From NCBI GenBank assembly GCA_028285495.1, contig JANQPB010000029.1, positions 124,001-188,000 of the forward strand: a stretch of 64,000 nt of DNA, written 5' to 3'. Within the stretch, counting starts at the first letter, position 1. Every line of letters starts with the position of its first letter. Of this stretch, positions 8,097-16,975 are shown one piece after another. A program made the position numbers and the translations under genes. The DNA is from Acidimicrobiales bacterium (lineage in GTDB: Bacteria; Actinomycetota; Acidimicrobiia; Acidimicrobiales; SZUA-35). Under the pieces are notes generated by a model. That model made no database searches and was not told where the DNA came from. It saw only the letters and a program-made list of their open reading frames with translations.

Positions 8097-8840
8097 CTAC
8101 CGGAGGCCCCCGGCCGGCACGGTGTCGAGCTGATCGGTGTCGTGGCCGAACAGGAGGCGGCAACCGTCCTCCTCCAGGTCGGCGAGCCGGCGCATCGACG
8201 CCCGCTGGAGCTCGGTGTCGAACCCGAAGCGGGGTACGAGCATCTCGTCGAGCATCCGCTTGAAGTAGATGCAGTCGCCGGTCAGGACCACCGGCCCCGA
8301 CTCCAGCTCGACCCGGAGGGCCTGGTGGCCGGCCGTGTGGCCCGGCGTGGCCACGCAGACCAGCCGGCCGTCGCCGAACACGTCGTGACCGTCGTCGACC
8401 TGCTCGACCTCGTGGCCGTGGTCGTAGTCGACCGGGTCGTAGACGCCGGCCTCGACCAGGGCCTGGTCCCGGCCGGCCTCCCACTCGGCCCGGTGCACGA
8501 CCAGTCGGGTGTCGGGCAGCTGCCCGCAGCCCCCGGCGTGGTCGAAGTGGAGGTGGCTGAGGACGGTGACGGCGATGTCGTCAGGCCGGACCCCCTCGTC
8601 GTCGAGCCGGGCCGCCAGCTCCTCGCCGGGGTGGTAGTCGACGGTCAGGAACCGGGTGTTGGCGCCGAGCCGGCCGACGTCGGTCTGGAGGCCGGGGTGC
8701 ATGCCCGTGTCGAACAGGACGAGGCCGGCCGGGTGGTCGATCAGCCACGACGTCACCGGCAGGTGGACGTCGCCGTCCTCGCCGGTGACGATCCGCAGCG
8801 CCATGTCGACGTGGCCGACGCGTAGCGGGATGAGGTTCAC
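8097..8840 (-). CDS. Metallo-beta-lactamase-fold hydrolase, N-acyl homoserine lactonase-like
   Basis: 247 residues. The zinc-binding motif HLHFDH gives His96, His98, Asp100 and His101, with later ligands in TPGHTAGH and TGDCIYF. Layout and length match the AHL lactonase/AttM-like branch, enzymes that open lactone rings or hydrolyse esters with a dinuclear metal site. The AHL substrate is not proven; related members act on other lactones. The start is GTG at 8840, which overlaps the stop of the upstream hydrolase in GTGA, so the two hydrolases are translationally coupled. In-frame sequence upstream of 8840 lies inside that neighbour and is not coding. Confidence 0.85.
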   Translation of the reverse strand: MNLIPLRVGHVDMALRIVTGEDGDVHLPVTSWLIDHPAGLVLFDTGMHPGLQTDVGRLGANTRFLTVDYHPGEELAARLDDEGVRPDDIAVTVLSHLHFDHAGGCGQLPDTRLVVHRAEWEAGRDQALVEAGVYDPVDYDHGHEVEQVDDGHDVFGDGRLVCVATPGHTAGHQALRVELESGPVVLTGDCIYFKRMLDEMLVPRFGFDTELQRASMRRLADLEEDGCRLLFGHDTDQLDTVPAGGLR

Positions 8841-9595
8841 GATCCGAGCCCGGACCAGAAGGCCAGCAGGCCATCGGCCGCCGGACCCGGGTCCTGGGTC
8901 ATCCACCAGTGTCCCTGGCCGTCGAGCCGGAGCCGCTCGGCCTCCAATCGATCGGCCATCGTGGCCCCGAGCTCGGAGGCGACGTAGGGGTCGTCGGTGG
9001 CGTCGATGACCAACCCGGGCGGGAGGGCGACGGCGCCGATGCGACGGCCGAGGTCGGCCAGCGCCGGCTGGGCCGCCGCACGGTAGAGGCCGAGGATGCA
9101 GCGGCCCATCTCGTCGTCGAAGGCCTCGGCCATCGACGCCGCGATGTCGGTCGGGAGCCCGATGCCCTCGTAGGCGGCCCGACGGTCGTCGGTCGACATG
9201 GCGGCCATCGCCCCGACGGCCTCCTCGCCGGCCTCCGGCGTCTGCCACACCTGGGCCATGTCGTGCCAGACGTAGTCGGGGTGGAGCAGGCCGGCGCAGT
9301 CGGCGGCCCACGATCGGACCAGGTCGGTCTCGGCCGCCAGCAGGCCGAACACGTGCCCGGCGCCCCAGTCGTGGCCGACGAGGTCGATCGGGCCGTCGAT
9401 CGCCGCCAGCTCGCCGGCCAACCAGTCGACGTAGGCCGACGGCGTCGGATCCCAGCCGTCGGGACTGGGGGCGCCGAATCCGGGCGGGCTCAGGGCGACG
9501 ATCTCGCCGTCGAGGCCCCGCTCGTTCAGCGCCGCCGTGAGCGGGCCCCAGATCGCCGCCGTCTCCGGATTGCCGTGCACGAACACCTTTGTCAT
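8837..9595 (-). CDS. Alpha/beta hydrolase of the epoxide hydrolase / haloalkane dehalogenase type
   Basis: 252 residues. The oxyanion motif HGNP (7-10) and the nucleophile elbow GHDWGAG, with aspartate (Asp76) rather than serine, are hallmarks of soluble epoxide hydrolases and haloalkane dehalogenases, which go through an alkyl-enzyme ester. The acid is probably in DATDDPYV and the base His in GQGHWWMTQ. It should hydrolyse an epoxide or C-halogen bond in the cytosol; which one is not clear. It is followed by a lactonase-like gene sharing a GTGA overlap, so product of one could feed the other (inference). It is divergent from a crotonase gene, whose start is 62 nt away. Confidence 0.85.
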   Translation of the reverse strand: MTKVFVHGNPETAAIWGPLTAALNERGLDGEIVALSPPGFGAPSPDGWDPTPSAYVDWLAGELAAIDGPIDLVGHDWGAGHVFGLLAAETDLVRSWAADCAGLLHPDYVWHDMAQVWQTPEAGEEAVGAMAAMSTDDRRAAYEGIGLPTDIAASMAEAFDDEMGRCILGLYRAAAQPALADLGRRIGAVALPPGLVIDATDDPYVASELGATMADRLEAERLRLDGQGHWWMTQDPGPAADGLLAFWSGLGS

Positions 9596-9645
9596 CCTTG
9601 GGACCTCCGTGGTCGGAGCCGTCGAGCGGCTCGTCGGCCCGACGA

Positions 9646-9651
9646 TAGGGG
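9646..9651 (+). promoter_or_regulatory. Leaderless -10-like element TAGGGG for the crotonase
   Basis: TAGGGG lies 5 nt before the ATG at 9657. The last base departs from TAnnnT but the position matches the other leaderless promoters, supporting 9657 over in-frame codons further upstream. Confidence 0.35.
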
Positions 9652-9656
9652 AAACG

Positions 9657-10487
9657 ATGACCGCGAGCGGAAGCGACCAGGTCGGCGCCGGCGGCGGTCC
9701 GGCGGAGCGCAACGGCGCCGAGCCCGTGCTGGTCGAGCGGGCAGACGGGATCGCCACCGTCACCCTCGACCGACCCGAGGTCCGCAACGCCATCAACGGC
9801 GAGCTGCGCCGCCAGCTGCGCCGTGCGATGAGCGAGCTCGAGGATGACCCCGAGGTCGCGGTCGTGGTGCTGACCGGCACCGACCCGGCATTCTGCGCCG
9901 GGCTCGACCTGCGGGAGGTCGGCCGGGGCAACCCCGACGTGATCGGCGACCAGACCAGCGGCAGCACGCGCCCGTGGGCGCCGATGACCAAGCCGGTCAT
10001 CGGGGCGGTCAACGGTCCGGCGATCACCGGCGGTTTCGAGCTGGCCCTCAACTGCGACCTGCTGATCGCCTCGGAGCGGGCCGCCTTCGCCGACACCCAT
10101 GCCCGGGTCGGCGTCATGCCGGGGTGGGGCCTGACGCCGCTGCTGGTCGACGCCGTCGGGGTCCGCCGGGCCAGGGAGATCTCGTTGAGCGGCAACTTCG
10201 TGTCGGCTGACCAGGCCGAGCGGTGGGGCCTGGTCAACCGGGTGGTGCCGCACGACGAGCTGCTGCCCGCCACCCGGTCGCTGGCCGCCGACATCGCCGG
10301 CAACGATCAGGCCGGCGTCCGCCGCATGCTGGCCACCTATGCCGAGCAGACCGAGGATCGCCTGGCCTCGGCCTGGCGGCTGGAGGGCGACGCGTCGGCG
10401 GCCTTCCGGAGCGAGATCGAGTTCCGGCCGGCTGAGGTCGAGGCCAGGCGGCAGGCGATAATCGACCGAGGACGATCCCAGCTGTGA
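9657..10487 (+). CDS. Enoyl-CoA hydratase/isomerase (crotonase) family protein
   Basis: 276 residues. The crotonase fold is clear: VTLDRPEVRNAIN, FCAGLDLREV (first oxyanion-hole strand) and AVNGPAITGGFELALNCDLLIAS (second). The glutamate of GGFELA is at the first classical hydratase acid position; the second classical Glu aligns to His in ADTHARVG, so simple hydration is uncertain and an isomerase or other crotonase reaction is possible. It begins at ATG 9657 with a -10-like element 5 nt upstream. An acyl-CoA dehydrogenase follows 82 nt later on the same strand, and together they resemble two steps of beta-oxidation. Family certain; exact reaction not. Confidence 0.88.
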   Translation: MTASGSDQVGAGGGPAERNGAEPVLVERADGIATVTLDRPEVRNAINGELRRQLRRAMSELEDDPEVAVVVLTGTDPAFCAGLDLREVGRGNPDVIGDQTSGSTRPWAPMTKPVIGAVNGPAITGGFELALNCDLLIASERAAFADTHARVGVMPGWGLTPLLVDAVGVRRAREISLSGNFVSADQAERWGLVNRVVPHDELLPATRSLAADIAGNDQAGVRRMLATYAEQTEDRLASAWRLEGDASAAFRSEIEFRPAEVEARRQAIIDRGRSQL

Positions 10488-10569
10488 GCACCACACCGAG
10501 ACCGGGGCCAACCAGGCCGGCCGCACCCGCAGTCGGGATCGAGGAGACCGCGAGGAAGGCGATGCACCG

Positions 10570-11760
10570 ATGACCGCAATCACCGAGGACGACATCCGGG
10601 CACGGACCAGGGCCCTGATCGACGAGGTCGGGGCCAGCGCCTCCCAGGTCGAGTTCCGGTCCGCCCAATGGGACGCCGGGCTGGCCATGGTCCAGTACCC
10701 CGAGGGCAAGGGAGGTCTCGGCGCGCCCCCGAAGCTCCAGGGCATCGTCCAGGAGGAGCTGCGGTCGGCCGGGGTCACCTGGGAGTCGATGATGATCAAC
10801 CCGATCGGCATCGGCATGGGCCTCCCGACGGTCTTGACCTACGGCACCGACGAGATGCACGAGAAGTACCTCAAGCGGATCTTCACCGGCGAGGACATCT
10901 GGTGCCAGATGTTCTCCGAGCCGACCCACGGCTCCGACGTGGCCGGTCTGGCCAGCCGGGCGGTGCGCGACGGCGACGAGTGGATCGTCAACGGCCAGAA
11001 GGTGTGGACGAGCCTGGCCCACAACTCGGCCTACGGGATGCTCCTGGTCCGGACCAATCCCGACGTGCCGAAGCACAAGGGGCTCTCGTACTTCGTGTTG
11101 GACATGGCCAGCCCTGGGGTCGAGATCCGGCCGCTCTACCAGATCACGGGTGACGCCGAGTTCAACGAGGTGTTCTTCACCGACGTGCGAGTGCCACACG
11201 AGAACCTGCTCGGCGAGGTCGGCGACGGCTGGCGGGTGGCGACCACCACGCTGATGAACGAGCGGGTGGCGCTCGGCGGCAGCACGGCGCCACGGGGGAG
11301 CGGCACGATCTCGATCCTGGCCGACCTGTGGGCCAAGCGGGGCCCCGAGCTGCCGGACGGCCAGCGTCGGATCATGGAGGACCGGGTCACCCGGCTCTGG
11401 ATCGAGGCCGAGGTCATGCGGCTGACCACGATCCGGGCCAGGGCGAACGCCACCACCGGCAATCCCGGTCCCGAGGGGTCGGTCGGCAAGCTGGCCTCGG
11501 CCGAGCTCAACCAGAAGATCTGGAACACGGCGATGGACCTCCTCGGGGCCGACGGCTTCCTGCACGAGTCGGGCTACCCGCTCGACCGGGCCAGGCCGAG
11601 CGCGTTCTCGACCTCGAAGGGGTTCCTCCGCTCGCAGGCCAACACGATCGAGGGTGGCACGTCCGACATCATGCGCAACATCCTCGGTGAGCGGGTGCTC
11701 GGCCTGCCGGGCGACGTGCGGGTCGACAAGGACGTGGCCTGGAAGGACATCCCGACCTGA
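10570..11760 (+). CDS. Acyl-CoA dehydrogenase family protein
   Basis: 396 residues, the usual length. FAD/acyl-CoA motifs are present: WCQMFSEPTHGSDVAGL, WIVNGQKVWTSLAHNS, VEIRPLYQITGDAEFNEVFF and C-terminal EGGTSDIMRNILGERVLGLP. It should oxidise an acyl-CoA to the trans-2-enoyl-CoA and pass electrons to ETF. Sequence style (short N-terminal domain, GGTSDIMRN) resembles actinobacterial FadE subunits for sterol or bulky substrates, some of which work as heteromers. A purine-rich GAGGAAGG lies upstream of the ATG at 10570. It is followed 14 nt later by an MFS transporter on the same strand. Substrate is unknown. Confidence 0.9.
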   Translation: MTAITEDDIRARTRALIDEVGASASQVEFRSAQWDAGLAMVQYPEGKGGLGAPPKLQGIVQEELRSAGVTWESMMINPIGIGMGLPTVLTYGTDEMHEKYLKRIFTGEDIWCQMFSEPTHGSDVAGLASRAVRDGDEWIVNGQKVWTSLAHNSAYGMLLVRTNPDVPKHKGLSYFVLDMASPGVEIRPLYQITGDAEFNEVFFTDVRVPHENLLGEVGDGWRVATTTLMNERVALGGSTAPRGSGTISILADLWAKRGPELPDGQRRIMEDRVTRLWIEAEVMRLTTIRARANATTGNPGPEGSVGKLASAELNQKIWNTAMDLLGADGFLHESGYPLDRARPSAFSTSKGFLRSQANTIEGGTSDIMRNILGERVLGLPGDVRVDKDVAWKDIPT

Positions 11761-11774
11761 GCGCCGCCGGGGCG

Positions 11775-13001
11775 GTGCCGACCGCCGATCGGCCCCCGGT
11801 CGGGTTGCTCTACTCGATCACGCTGGTCGGCATCCTGGCCAACACCATGATCACGGCCAACATCCCCGACATCCTCGACGACCTGGGTCGTGGCGCCGGC
11901 AGCGCCGGCCCGCTCGTCTCGGCCGGCGCCCTCCCCGGCGTGGTCCTGGCCCCGGTCATCGGGATCCTCGCCGACCGCTTCGGCCGTCGGCCGATCCTCC
12001 TGCCGTGCCTGGTCGCGTTCGGGGCCGGGGCCCTCGCCGCGACCGTGGCCCCGACGTTCTGGACGTTGGTGGCGGCCCGCCTGCTGCAGGGAGTCGGCGG
12101 GGCCGGGCTGATCAACCTCGCCATCGTCCTCATCGGCGACAACTGGTCCGGCGCCGATCGGACCAGGCTCATCGGCCGCAACTCGGCCGTGCTGACCGCC
12201 GCCCTTGCGGTGCTGCCGACTGCGGCCGGGCTGATCGCGGAGGTCGGCAACTGGCGATGGTCGATCGCCCTCGGTCTGGTCGCCTTCCCGGTCGCAGCCG
12301 TCGCCTGGCGGCGGTTGCCCGATCATCGACCCTCGACCGGTCGCACCCTCAGCCGCCAGCTCCAGGACGCGGCCACGCTGGTCCGCCAACCGGTCATGGT
12401 CTTCGTGTTCCTCGCCGGGTTCGTGCTGTTCCTCGTCATCTTCGGGGTCTTCCTCACCGCCCTGCCCGTCCACCTCGAGGATCGGTTCGGACTCGGTCCC
12501 GGGGCGAGGGGGCTGGTCCTGTCGGCGTTCGCGATCGGGGCGACGATCGTGTCGTTCAACCTCGGGCCGATCCGCTCGGTCGTCCCGCTGCGGCCGCTGC
12601 TGGTGGCGTCGAGCTTCTTCATCGCCCTGGCCTCGCTCGGGTTGGCGCTGGCCCCGTCGCTGATCCTGGTGGTGGTGGCCGTGCTGCTGTACGGGTTCGG
12701 CGACGGCTCGATCATCCCGGCGCTGCAGGACGTCGCCACCTCGATCCCGCCGGACGAGCAACGGGCATCGGTGATGGCCGTGTGGGTCTCGGCCGTCCGG
12801 GGCGGGCAGACCGCCGGCCCGCTCGGTGCCGCAGCGCTGTTCGCCGCCACCTCGACGGAGACGGCGATGCTGGTCGGCGCCGGCCTGTTCGCCGCCGTCG
12901 GGGTGCTCTTCCTGGTCGGCCCGATCGACGACCGGGTACTGTCGGCTGGCATGGACGCCCGGACCGACGCCGGGTCGGATCGCACGGGGGAGCGACCATG
13001 A
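11775..13001 (+). CDS. MFS transporter
   Basis: 408 residues with about 12 hydrophobic helices and the MFS loop 2-3 signature in GILADRFGRRPILLPC. It sits in the inner membrane and moves a small solute by proton- or solute-coupled transport; drug/metabolite exporters have this layout. It begins at GTG 11775, only 14 nt after the dehydrogenase stop. Its last codons overlap the next gene in ATGA (12998-13001), so transporter and hydrolase are translationally coupled. The neighbours suggest import or export of an ester or CoA-pathway substrate, but specificity cannot be read. Confidence 0.88.
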   Translation: MPTADRPPVGLLYSITLVGILANTMITANIPDILDDLGRGAGSAGPLVSAGALPGVVLAPVIGILADRFGRRPILLPCLVAFGAGALAATVAPTFWTLVAARLLQGVGGAGLINLAIVLIGDNWSGADRTRLIGRNSAVLTAALAVLPTAAGLIAEVGNWRWSIALGLVAFPVAAVAWRRLPDHRPSTGRTLSRQLQDAATLVRQPVMVFVFLAGFVLFLVIFGVFLTALPVHLEDRFGLGPGARGLVLSAFAIGATIVSFNLGPIRSVVPLRPLLVASSFFIALASLGLALAPSLILVVVAVLLYGFGDGSIIPALQDVATSIPPDEQRASVMAVWVSAVRGGQTAGPLGAAALFAATSTETAMLVGAGLFAAVGVLFLVGPIDDRVLSAGMDARTDAGSDRTGERP

Positions 13002-14308
13002 GCGACCGCACGCCGACGAACGGCGACATCGACGAGGCACCGATCGACGGGGACGAGTTCTCCCGCCGATGCCGGGACGACGGCGAGTTCCGGCTGGCCG
13101 CCCGGCACTGGACCGGTGGGCTCCGGCTCGAGCGAGGCGCCGACGTGATCGGCGTGACCGTCGCCGACGGCGATGTCGCCGCCGGTCCACCGCCGGCAGA
13201 CGGCGACGGCGTCATCACCCTGGCCGCCGGGCCGGCGGTGTGGGCCGACATCGCCGCCGCCGTGCCCCCGCCGTTCCGCCACGATGCGGCAACGGCGCTG
13301 CGGGAGGGCCTCGAGCGTCGCAGCGACGAGCTGGTGTGGTGGCAGTACGCCCCGGCCGTCCAGCGGGCGGTCGAGCTCCTCGGTCCCGATCGGCCGGGCG
13401 GGGCCGTCGCGCCGAGCGACCGGGGATCGACGCCCCGCTTCGATTCGCCGGTCGGGCGCTACGTGCACCTGACGCTGCCGGACGGGTCGGGCGGCGACGG
13501 TGAGGGCGGCGACCACCGCATCTACTTCGAGCAGGCGGGGTCCGGCATCCCGCTGCTGTGCCAGCACACCGCCGGCTCCAACGGGGTCCAGTGGCGCCAC
13601 CTGTTCGAGAACCGGGCCATCACCGACCACTTCCAGGTCATCGCCTACGACCTGCCGTTCCACGGCAAGTCGATCCCACCGGTCGGGCGCGACTGGTGGA
13701 GCGAGCCCTACCGGCTGACGGGCGGCTTCCTCCGCTCGGTCCCCGTCGCCCTGGCCGAGGCCCTCCAGCTCGACGAGCCGGTGTTCATCGGCTGCTCGGT
13801 CGGGGGGCTGCTGGCTCTCGACCTGGCCCTCCACCACCCCGACGTGTTCCAGGCCGTCATCTCGCTCGAGGGAGCGCTGCACATCGGGGGAGAGCACGAT
13901 CGGCTGACCGGGTTCTGGGACCCCCGGGTCTCCAACGAGACCAAGGCCAGGCTGATGCAGGGCCTGACGTCGCCGACCTCGCCGCTGCCGTATCGCAAGG
14001 AGACCGTCCAGGCCTACGCCGCCGGCTGGCCGCCCGCCTTCCTCGGCGACCTCTGGTACTACATGGTCGACTACGACCTGCGGGACCGGGCGCACGAGAT
14101 CGACACCGACCGCGTCGGGGTCCACATCCTGAGCGGCGAGTACGACTCCAGCGGCACCCCGGCCCACGGTCGGGCCGCCAACGAGGCCATCGTCGGATCG
14201 ACGTTCGCCGAGATGACCGGCGTCGGCCACTTCCCGATGTCGGAGAACCCCGAGGCCTTCTTCGCCTACCTGGAGCCGGTGCTCGACAAGATCCGGGCTG
14301 CCCGTTGA
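12998..14308 (+). CDS. Two-domain protein: N-terminal SCP2-like region plus alpha/beta hydrolase
   Basis: 436 residues. Residues about 150-436 are an alpha/beta hydrolase: oxyanion region LLCQHTAGSN, nucleophile Ser267 in GCSVGG, acid in GEYDSSG and base His in GVGHFPMSENP. The first ~150 residues are extra; RLERGADVIGVTVADGDV and AAGPAVWADIAAAVPPPF resemble the small sterol-carrier (SCP2) fold by pattern, but this is a guess. The protein could bind a lipid-like substrate in the first domain and hydrolyse it in the second. It is coupled by ATGA to the MFS gene before it, and its stop overlaps the TTG start of a luciferase-like gene after it. Confidence 0.8.
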   Translation: MSDRTPTNGDIDEAPIDGDEFSRRCRDDGEFRLAARHWTGGLRLERGADVIGVTVADGDVAAGPPPADGDGVITLAAGPAVWADIAAAVPPPFRHDAATALREGLERRSDELVWWQYAPAVQRAVELLGPDRPGGAVAPSDRGSTPRFDSPVGRYVHLTLPDGSGGDGEGGDHRIYFEQAGSGIPLLCQHTAGSNGVQWRHLFENRAITDHFQVIAYDLPFHGKSIPPVGRDWWSEPYRLTGGFLRSVPVALAEALQLDEPVFIGCSVGGLLALDLALHHPDVFQAVISLEGALHIGGEHDRLTGFWDPRVSNETKARLMQGLTSPTSPLPYRKETVQAYAAGWPPAFLGDLWYYMVDYDLRDRAHEIDTDRVGVHILSGEYDSSGTPAHGRAANEAIVGSTFAEMTGVGHFPMSENPEAFFAYLEPVLDKIRAAR

Positions 14309-15099
14309 GGCTCGGTGCCGCCCTGACCGGGGCCCCGATCGGCGGCGGCGGGCCCGGACCCGGCACGATCGCCGACGCGGCCAGACGGCTCGAAGCCATC
14401 GGCTTCCGCTCGCTCTGGGTCTTCGATGCCGTCGGGCGCGGCTTCATGCTGCCCGATCCGCTCCAGGCGCTGACGACCGCCGCCGCGGTCACGTCGCCTG
14501 CGGTCGAGCTCGGCACCGGCGTGCTCCAGCTGCCGATCCGCAACCCGGCCGAGGTGGCCCACCGGGTCCTGTCGCTCCGGATGGAGTCCGGGCCACGGGT
14601 CCTGCTCGGCGTCGGCCCCGGGTCGACCGCAGACGACTTCACCGCCTTCGCCTCGCCGGATGGCGTCGGTGCGAGCTACCACGACCGCTTCGGCCGGTTC
14701 GAGCGCCAGCTCGCCGAGCTCCGGTCGTTCCTGACCTCCGGCGAGCACGAGGGCCGGCGTCTCAGTCCATGGCCATCCGTTACCGGCGGGCTGGAGCTGT
14801 ACCTGGCCGGCTGGCGGGGTCGATGGGTCGAGCGGGCCGCAACCGAGGCCGCCGGATGGATCGCCTCGGGTGTCTACGCCGACGACCAGGCGCTGGCCGA
14901 GGCCATCGCCCGCTTCCGTCGGTTCGGCGGCCGTCGGGCCATCGTCACCAACCTCCAGGTCGGCGACGACCCGGGGCCGACGATCGAGCGGCTGCACCGC
15001 CTGGCGGCGATGGGCTTCGACGACGCCGTGGTGCTCGACCCGGCACCGACCGAGGAGCGCCTGGCCCGGATCCGGGCCGAGGGGCCGGCCGAGAGCTGA
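14305..15099 (+). CDS. LLM-class (luciferase-like) flavin/F420-dependent oxidoreductase
   Basis: 264 residues. The N-terminus MRLGAALTGAPIGGGG, LEAIGFRSLWVFDAVGRG, VELGTGVLQLPIRNPAEVA and RVLLGVGPGST match TIM-barrel luciferase-like oxidoreductases, many of which use F420 in actinobacteria. It would move hydride on an unknown substrate. The only sensible start is TTG at 14305, which overlaps the preceding stop in TTGA, so it is translationally coupled to the hydrolase; family members begin at exactly this residue. At 264 residues it is slightly shorter than most F420 LLM proteins (about 290-340), with a compact C-terminus. Confidence 0.82.
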   Translation: MRLGAALTGAPIGGGGPGPGTIADAARRLEAIGFRSLWVFDAVGRGFMLPDPLQALTTAAAVTSPAVELGTGVLQLPIRNPAEVAHRVLSLRMESGPRVLLGVGPGSTADDFTAFASPDGVGASYHDRFGRFERQLAELRSFLTSGEHEGRRLSPWPSVTGGLELYLAGWRGRWVERAATEAAGWIASGVYADDQALAEAIARFRRFGGRRAIVTNLQVGDDPGPTIERLHRLAAMGFDDAVVLDPAPTEERLARIRAEGPAES

Positions 15100-15371
15100 C
15101 CGGCCGAGGACCGGGGCAGCGGCGGTGCCCGATCGCCGGCCGCGGGCCCTGGCGTCGGCATCGGCGTCGACCGGGCCCTCGCCGACCGACTCGGCCGATG
15201 TCGAGAAGCCGACGAAGCGGATCGTCGGGCTTCCGGCCTCGTCGGCGGTGACGTCCGAACCGCCTGATCGGTTCCCTCCTCGGACCGGGCCACGTGTCGC
15301 GGGCCGCTCGCCGGTGAGACGGACCCGACCGGGCGCCGATACCCCTGGACAGGCCGCTCCGGCCCGTCCGG
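15100..15371. other. Gene-free gap between converging genes
   Basis: About 270 nt with no plausible gene on either strand. It has a small hairpin GGGCA/TGCCC at 15114-15130 just after the luciferase-like gene. Nothing else was recognised. Confidence 0.5.
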
Positions 15372-15387
15372 TCAGACGACCGGGCCG
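15360..15387. terminator. Hairpin CGGCCCG/CGGGCCG over the ABC ATPase stop
   Basis: A 7-bp perfect stem with a 14-nt loop that includes the stop codon of the ABC ATPase gene (15372-15374). It is a possible terminator for the sigma-membrane-ABC operon. No U-tract; weak evidence. Confidence 0.3.
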
Positions 15388-16253
15388 TCCGAGGTCAGGA
15401 GGAGGTAGCCGTCCTCGAGCGTCGGCTCGACCAGGTCGGCGCCGGGCGGCGGCAGTCCCAGGCAGCGGTGCCGGCCGTCGGCCAGGCGCCACGTCGCCCG
15501 GGCCCCGGCCGGCTCCCCGGCCTGGATCCAGGCCCGACCGGCGGCGGTGGCGGCCAGGGCGTCCGGCGGGCCGACGAACCGGAGCCGGCCGTCGAGCAAC
15601 ACGAGGACGGTGTCACCCACCGCGGCCTCGTCGGTCAGATGCGTCGAGACGACGACCGTGGCCTGATGGCGGCGACCCGACACGATCTCCCGCAGACGGA
15701 ACCGCTCGTCGGGGTCGAGGCCGGCGGCCGGCTCGTCGAGCAGCAGCAACCCGGGCCGGCCGAGGATCGCCTGGGCCAGCTCCAGGCGACGGACCATCCC
15801 CCCGGACAGCTCCGACACCCGATCGGCGGCCCGGTGATCGAGACCGACCTGCTCGAGCGACCGGTAGACGAGGTGGCGTCTCGACCGCTCGTCGTCGTTG
15901 CCCTTCAGCACCGCCAGGTAGTCGATGACGTCGAACACCCGGGCCGATGGAGCCAGGCCGGGCCGCTGGGGCTGGTAGCCGAGGCGGCGCCGGATCTCGA
16001 TGCGGTCCGACTCGTGCCTCGGGTTCATGCCGTCGATCAGCACCGAGTCGTCCTGGGCCACGTCGACGGTGGCCAGGCACCGCAGCAGCGTCGTCTTCCC
16101 GGACCCGTTCGGGCCGAGCAGTGTGATCAGCCCGCCTTCGAGGGCCAGGTCGACCCCGTCGAGCGCGGTGATCGACCCGAAACGGCGGCTGAGGCCGAAG
16201 GCCAGGACCTGGCTCGGCCGCCCGAGGGCCCATCGTCCGTGGCTCGAGCTCAA
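15372..16253 (-). CDS. ABC transporter ATP-binding protein
   Basis: 293 residues. Walker A GPNGSGKTT (about 47-55), Q-loop in GYQPQRPGL, signature LSGGM, Walker B LLLLDEPAAGLDP and H-loop STHLTDE are all present, so it is a complete ATPase. The C-terminal ~70 residues (RLRFVGPPDALAATAAG onward) resemble the regulatory tail of drug-type ABC ATPases. The start is TTG at 16253, overlapping the stop of the upstream membrane protein in TTGA. It would power the membrane protein encoded just before it. The operon begins with an ECF sigma factor, an unusual partner. Substrate unknown. Confidence 0.88.
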   Translation of the reverse strand: MSSSHGRWALGRPSQVLAFGLSRRFGSITALDGVDLALEGGLITLLGPNGSGKTTLLRCLATVDVAQDDSVLIDGMNPRHESDRIEIRRRLGYQPQRPGLAPSARVFDVIDYLAVLKGNDDERSRRHLVYRSLEQVGLDHRAADRVSELSGGMVRRLELAQAILGRPGLLLLDEPAAGLDPDERFRLREIVSGRRHQATVVVSTHLTDEAAVGDTVLVLLDGRLRFVGPPDALAATAAGRAWIQAGEPAGARATWRLADGRHRCLGLPPPGADLVEPTLEDGYLLLTSDGPVV

Positions 16254-16975
16254 CGGCGGATCTCCAGCACGTCGAACCGATCCCGTCTGGCCACGGCCAC
16301 GGCCAGCCCGACAGCCCCGACGGCGATCATCAGGAGCTGACCGGCTGGCCCCCACGGGGCCAGCCGGTCGGTGGCCGCCGACGAGACGATCGCCACCCCG
16401 AGCACCCACAGCCCCGAGGTGGTGGCGGCGGCCAGACGGGGCCGGAGCACGGTCATCAGCGCGACGGTCGCCGAGGTCAACCCGAGCGCCGGGAGCAGCC
16501 AGGCGAACGCCATCGGCTGGCGCCCCGGGGCGAGGATGGCGGCGATGGCCAGCCAGAATGTCGAGAACGCGAGCACGGCAGCGGCCCGGGTCAGGATCAG
16601 GCGAAGGCCCCGGACCGGGGTGGCCAGCGCGATCTCGTGGGCCGGGTCGGCCTCGGCGCCGTAGGCCAGGGCCACCCCGATCACCGGGACCAGCGGGGCG
16701 ACCAGCAGGAGGTTGAAGAGATCCTCGCGGGGCTGGCTGGCGCTGGTGCCGCCGAGGCCGATGAGGATGGCCAGCCCGGTTGCCAGGTACCAGGCCCGGC
16801 GCAGCGCCGGGGTGGCCACCACCAGCCGGGTGATGTGCGACGGCAGGCCGGCCCAGCGCAACAGCCGCTCCATCCGCCCCGGAACCGGGGCGTCGAGCTC
16901 GATGGTGATGGCCCGCCAGTTGGCCTCGATCCTGGCCGGGTCGATCGGCCGGCGGGGGTCGACGGGAGTGGTCAT
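16250..16975 (-). CDS. Multi-pass membrane protein, probable partner of the ABC ATPase
   Basis: 241 residues. A hydrophilic N-terminus of about 65 residues is followed by roughly six hydrophobic helices (for example YLATGLAILIGLG, LLLVAPLVPVIGVALAYG, AVLAFSTFWLAIAAILA). This is a common layout for ABC-2-like permeases, but I see no specific family motif. PAHEIALATPVRGLRLILTR is a cytosolic loop of the kind such permeases use to contact the ATPase. It starts with an ATG overlapping the sigma factor stop (ATGA, 16972-16975) and ends overlapping the TTG of the ATPase, so three proteins come from one coupled message. Role inferred from context. Confidence 0.78.
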   Translation of the reverse strand: MTTPVDPRRPIDPARIEANWRAITIELDAPVPGRMERLLRWAGLPSHITRLVVATPALRRAWYLATGLAILIGLGGTSASQPREDLFNLLLVAPLVPVIGVALAYGAEADPAHEIALATPVRGLRLILTRAAAVLAFSTFWLAIAAILAPGRQPMAFAWLLPALGLTSATVALMTVLRPRLAAATTSGLWVLGVAIVSSAATDRLAPWGPAGQLLMIAVGAVGLAVAVARRDRFDVLEIRR

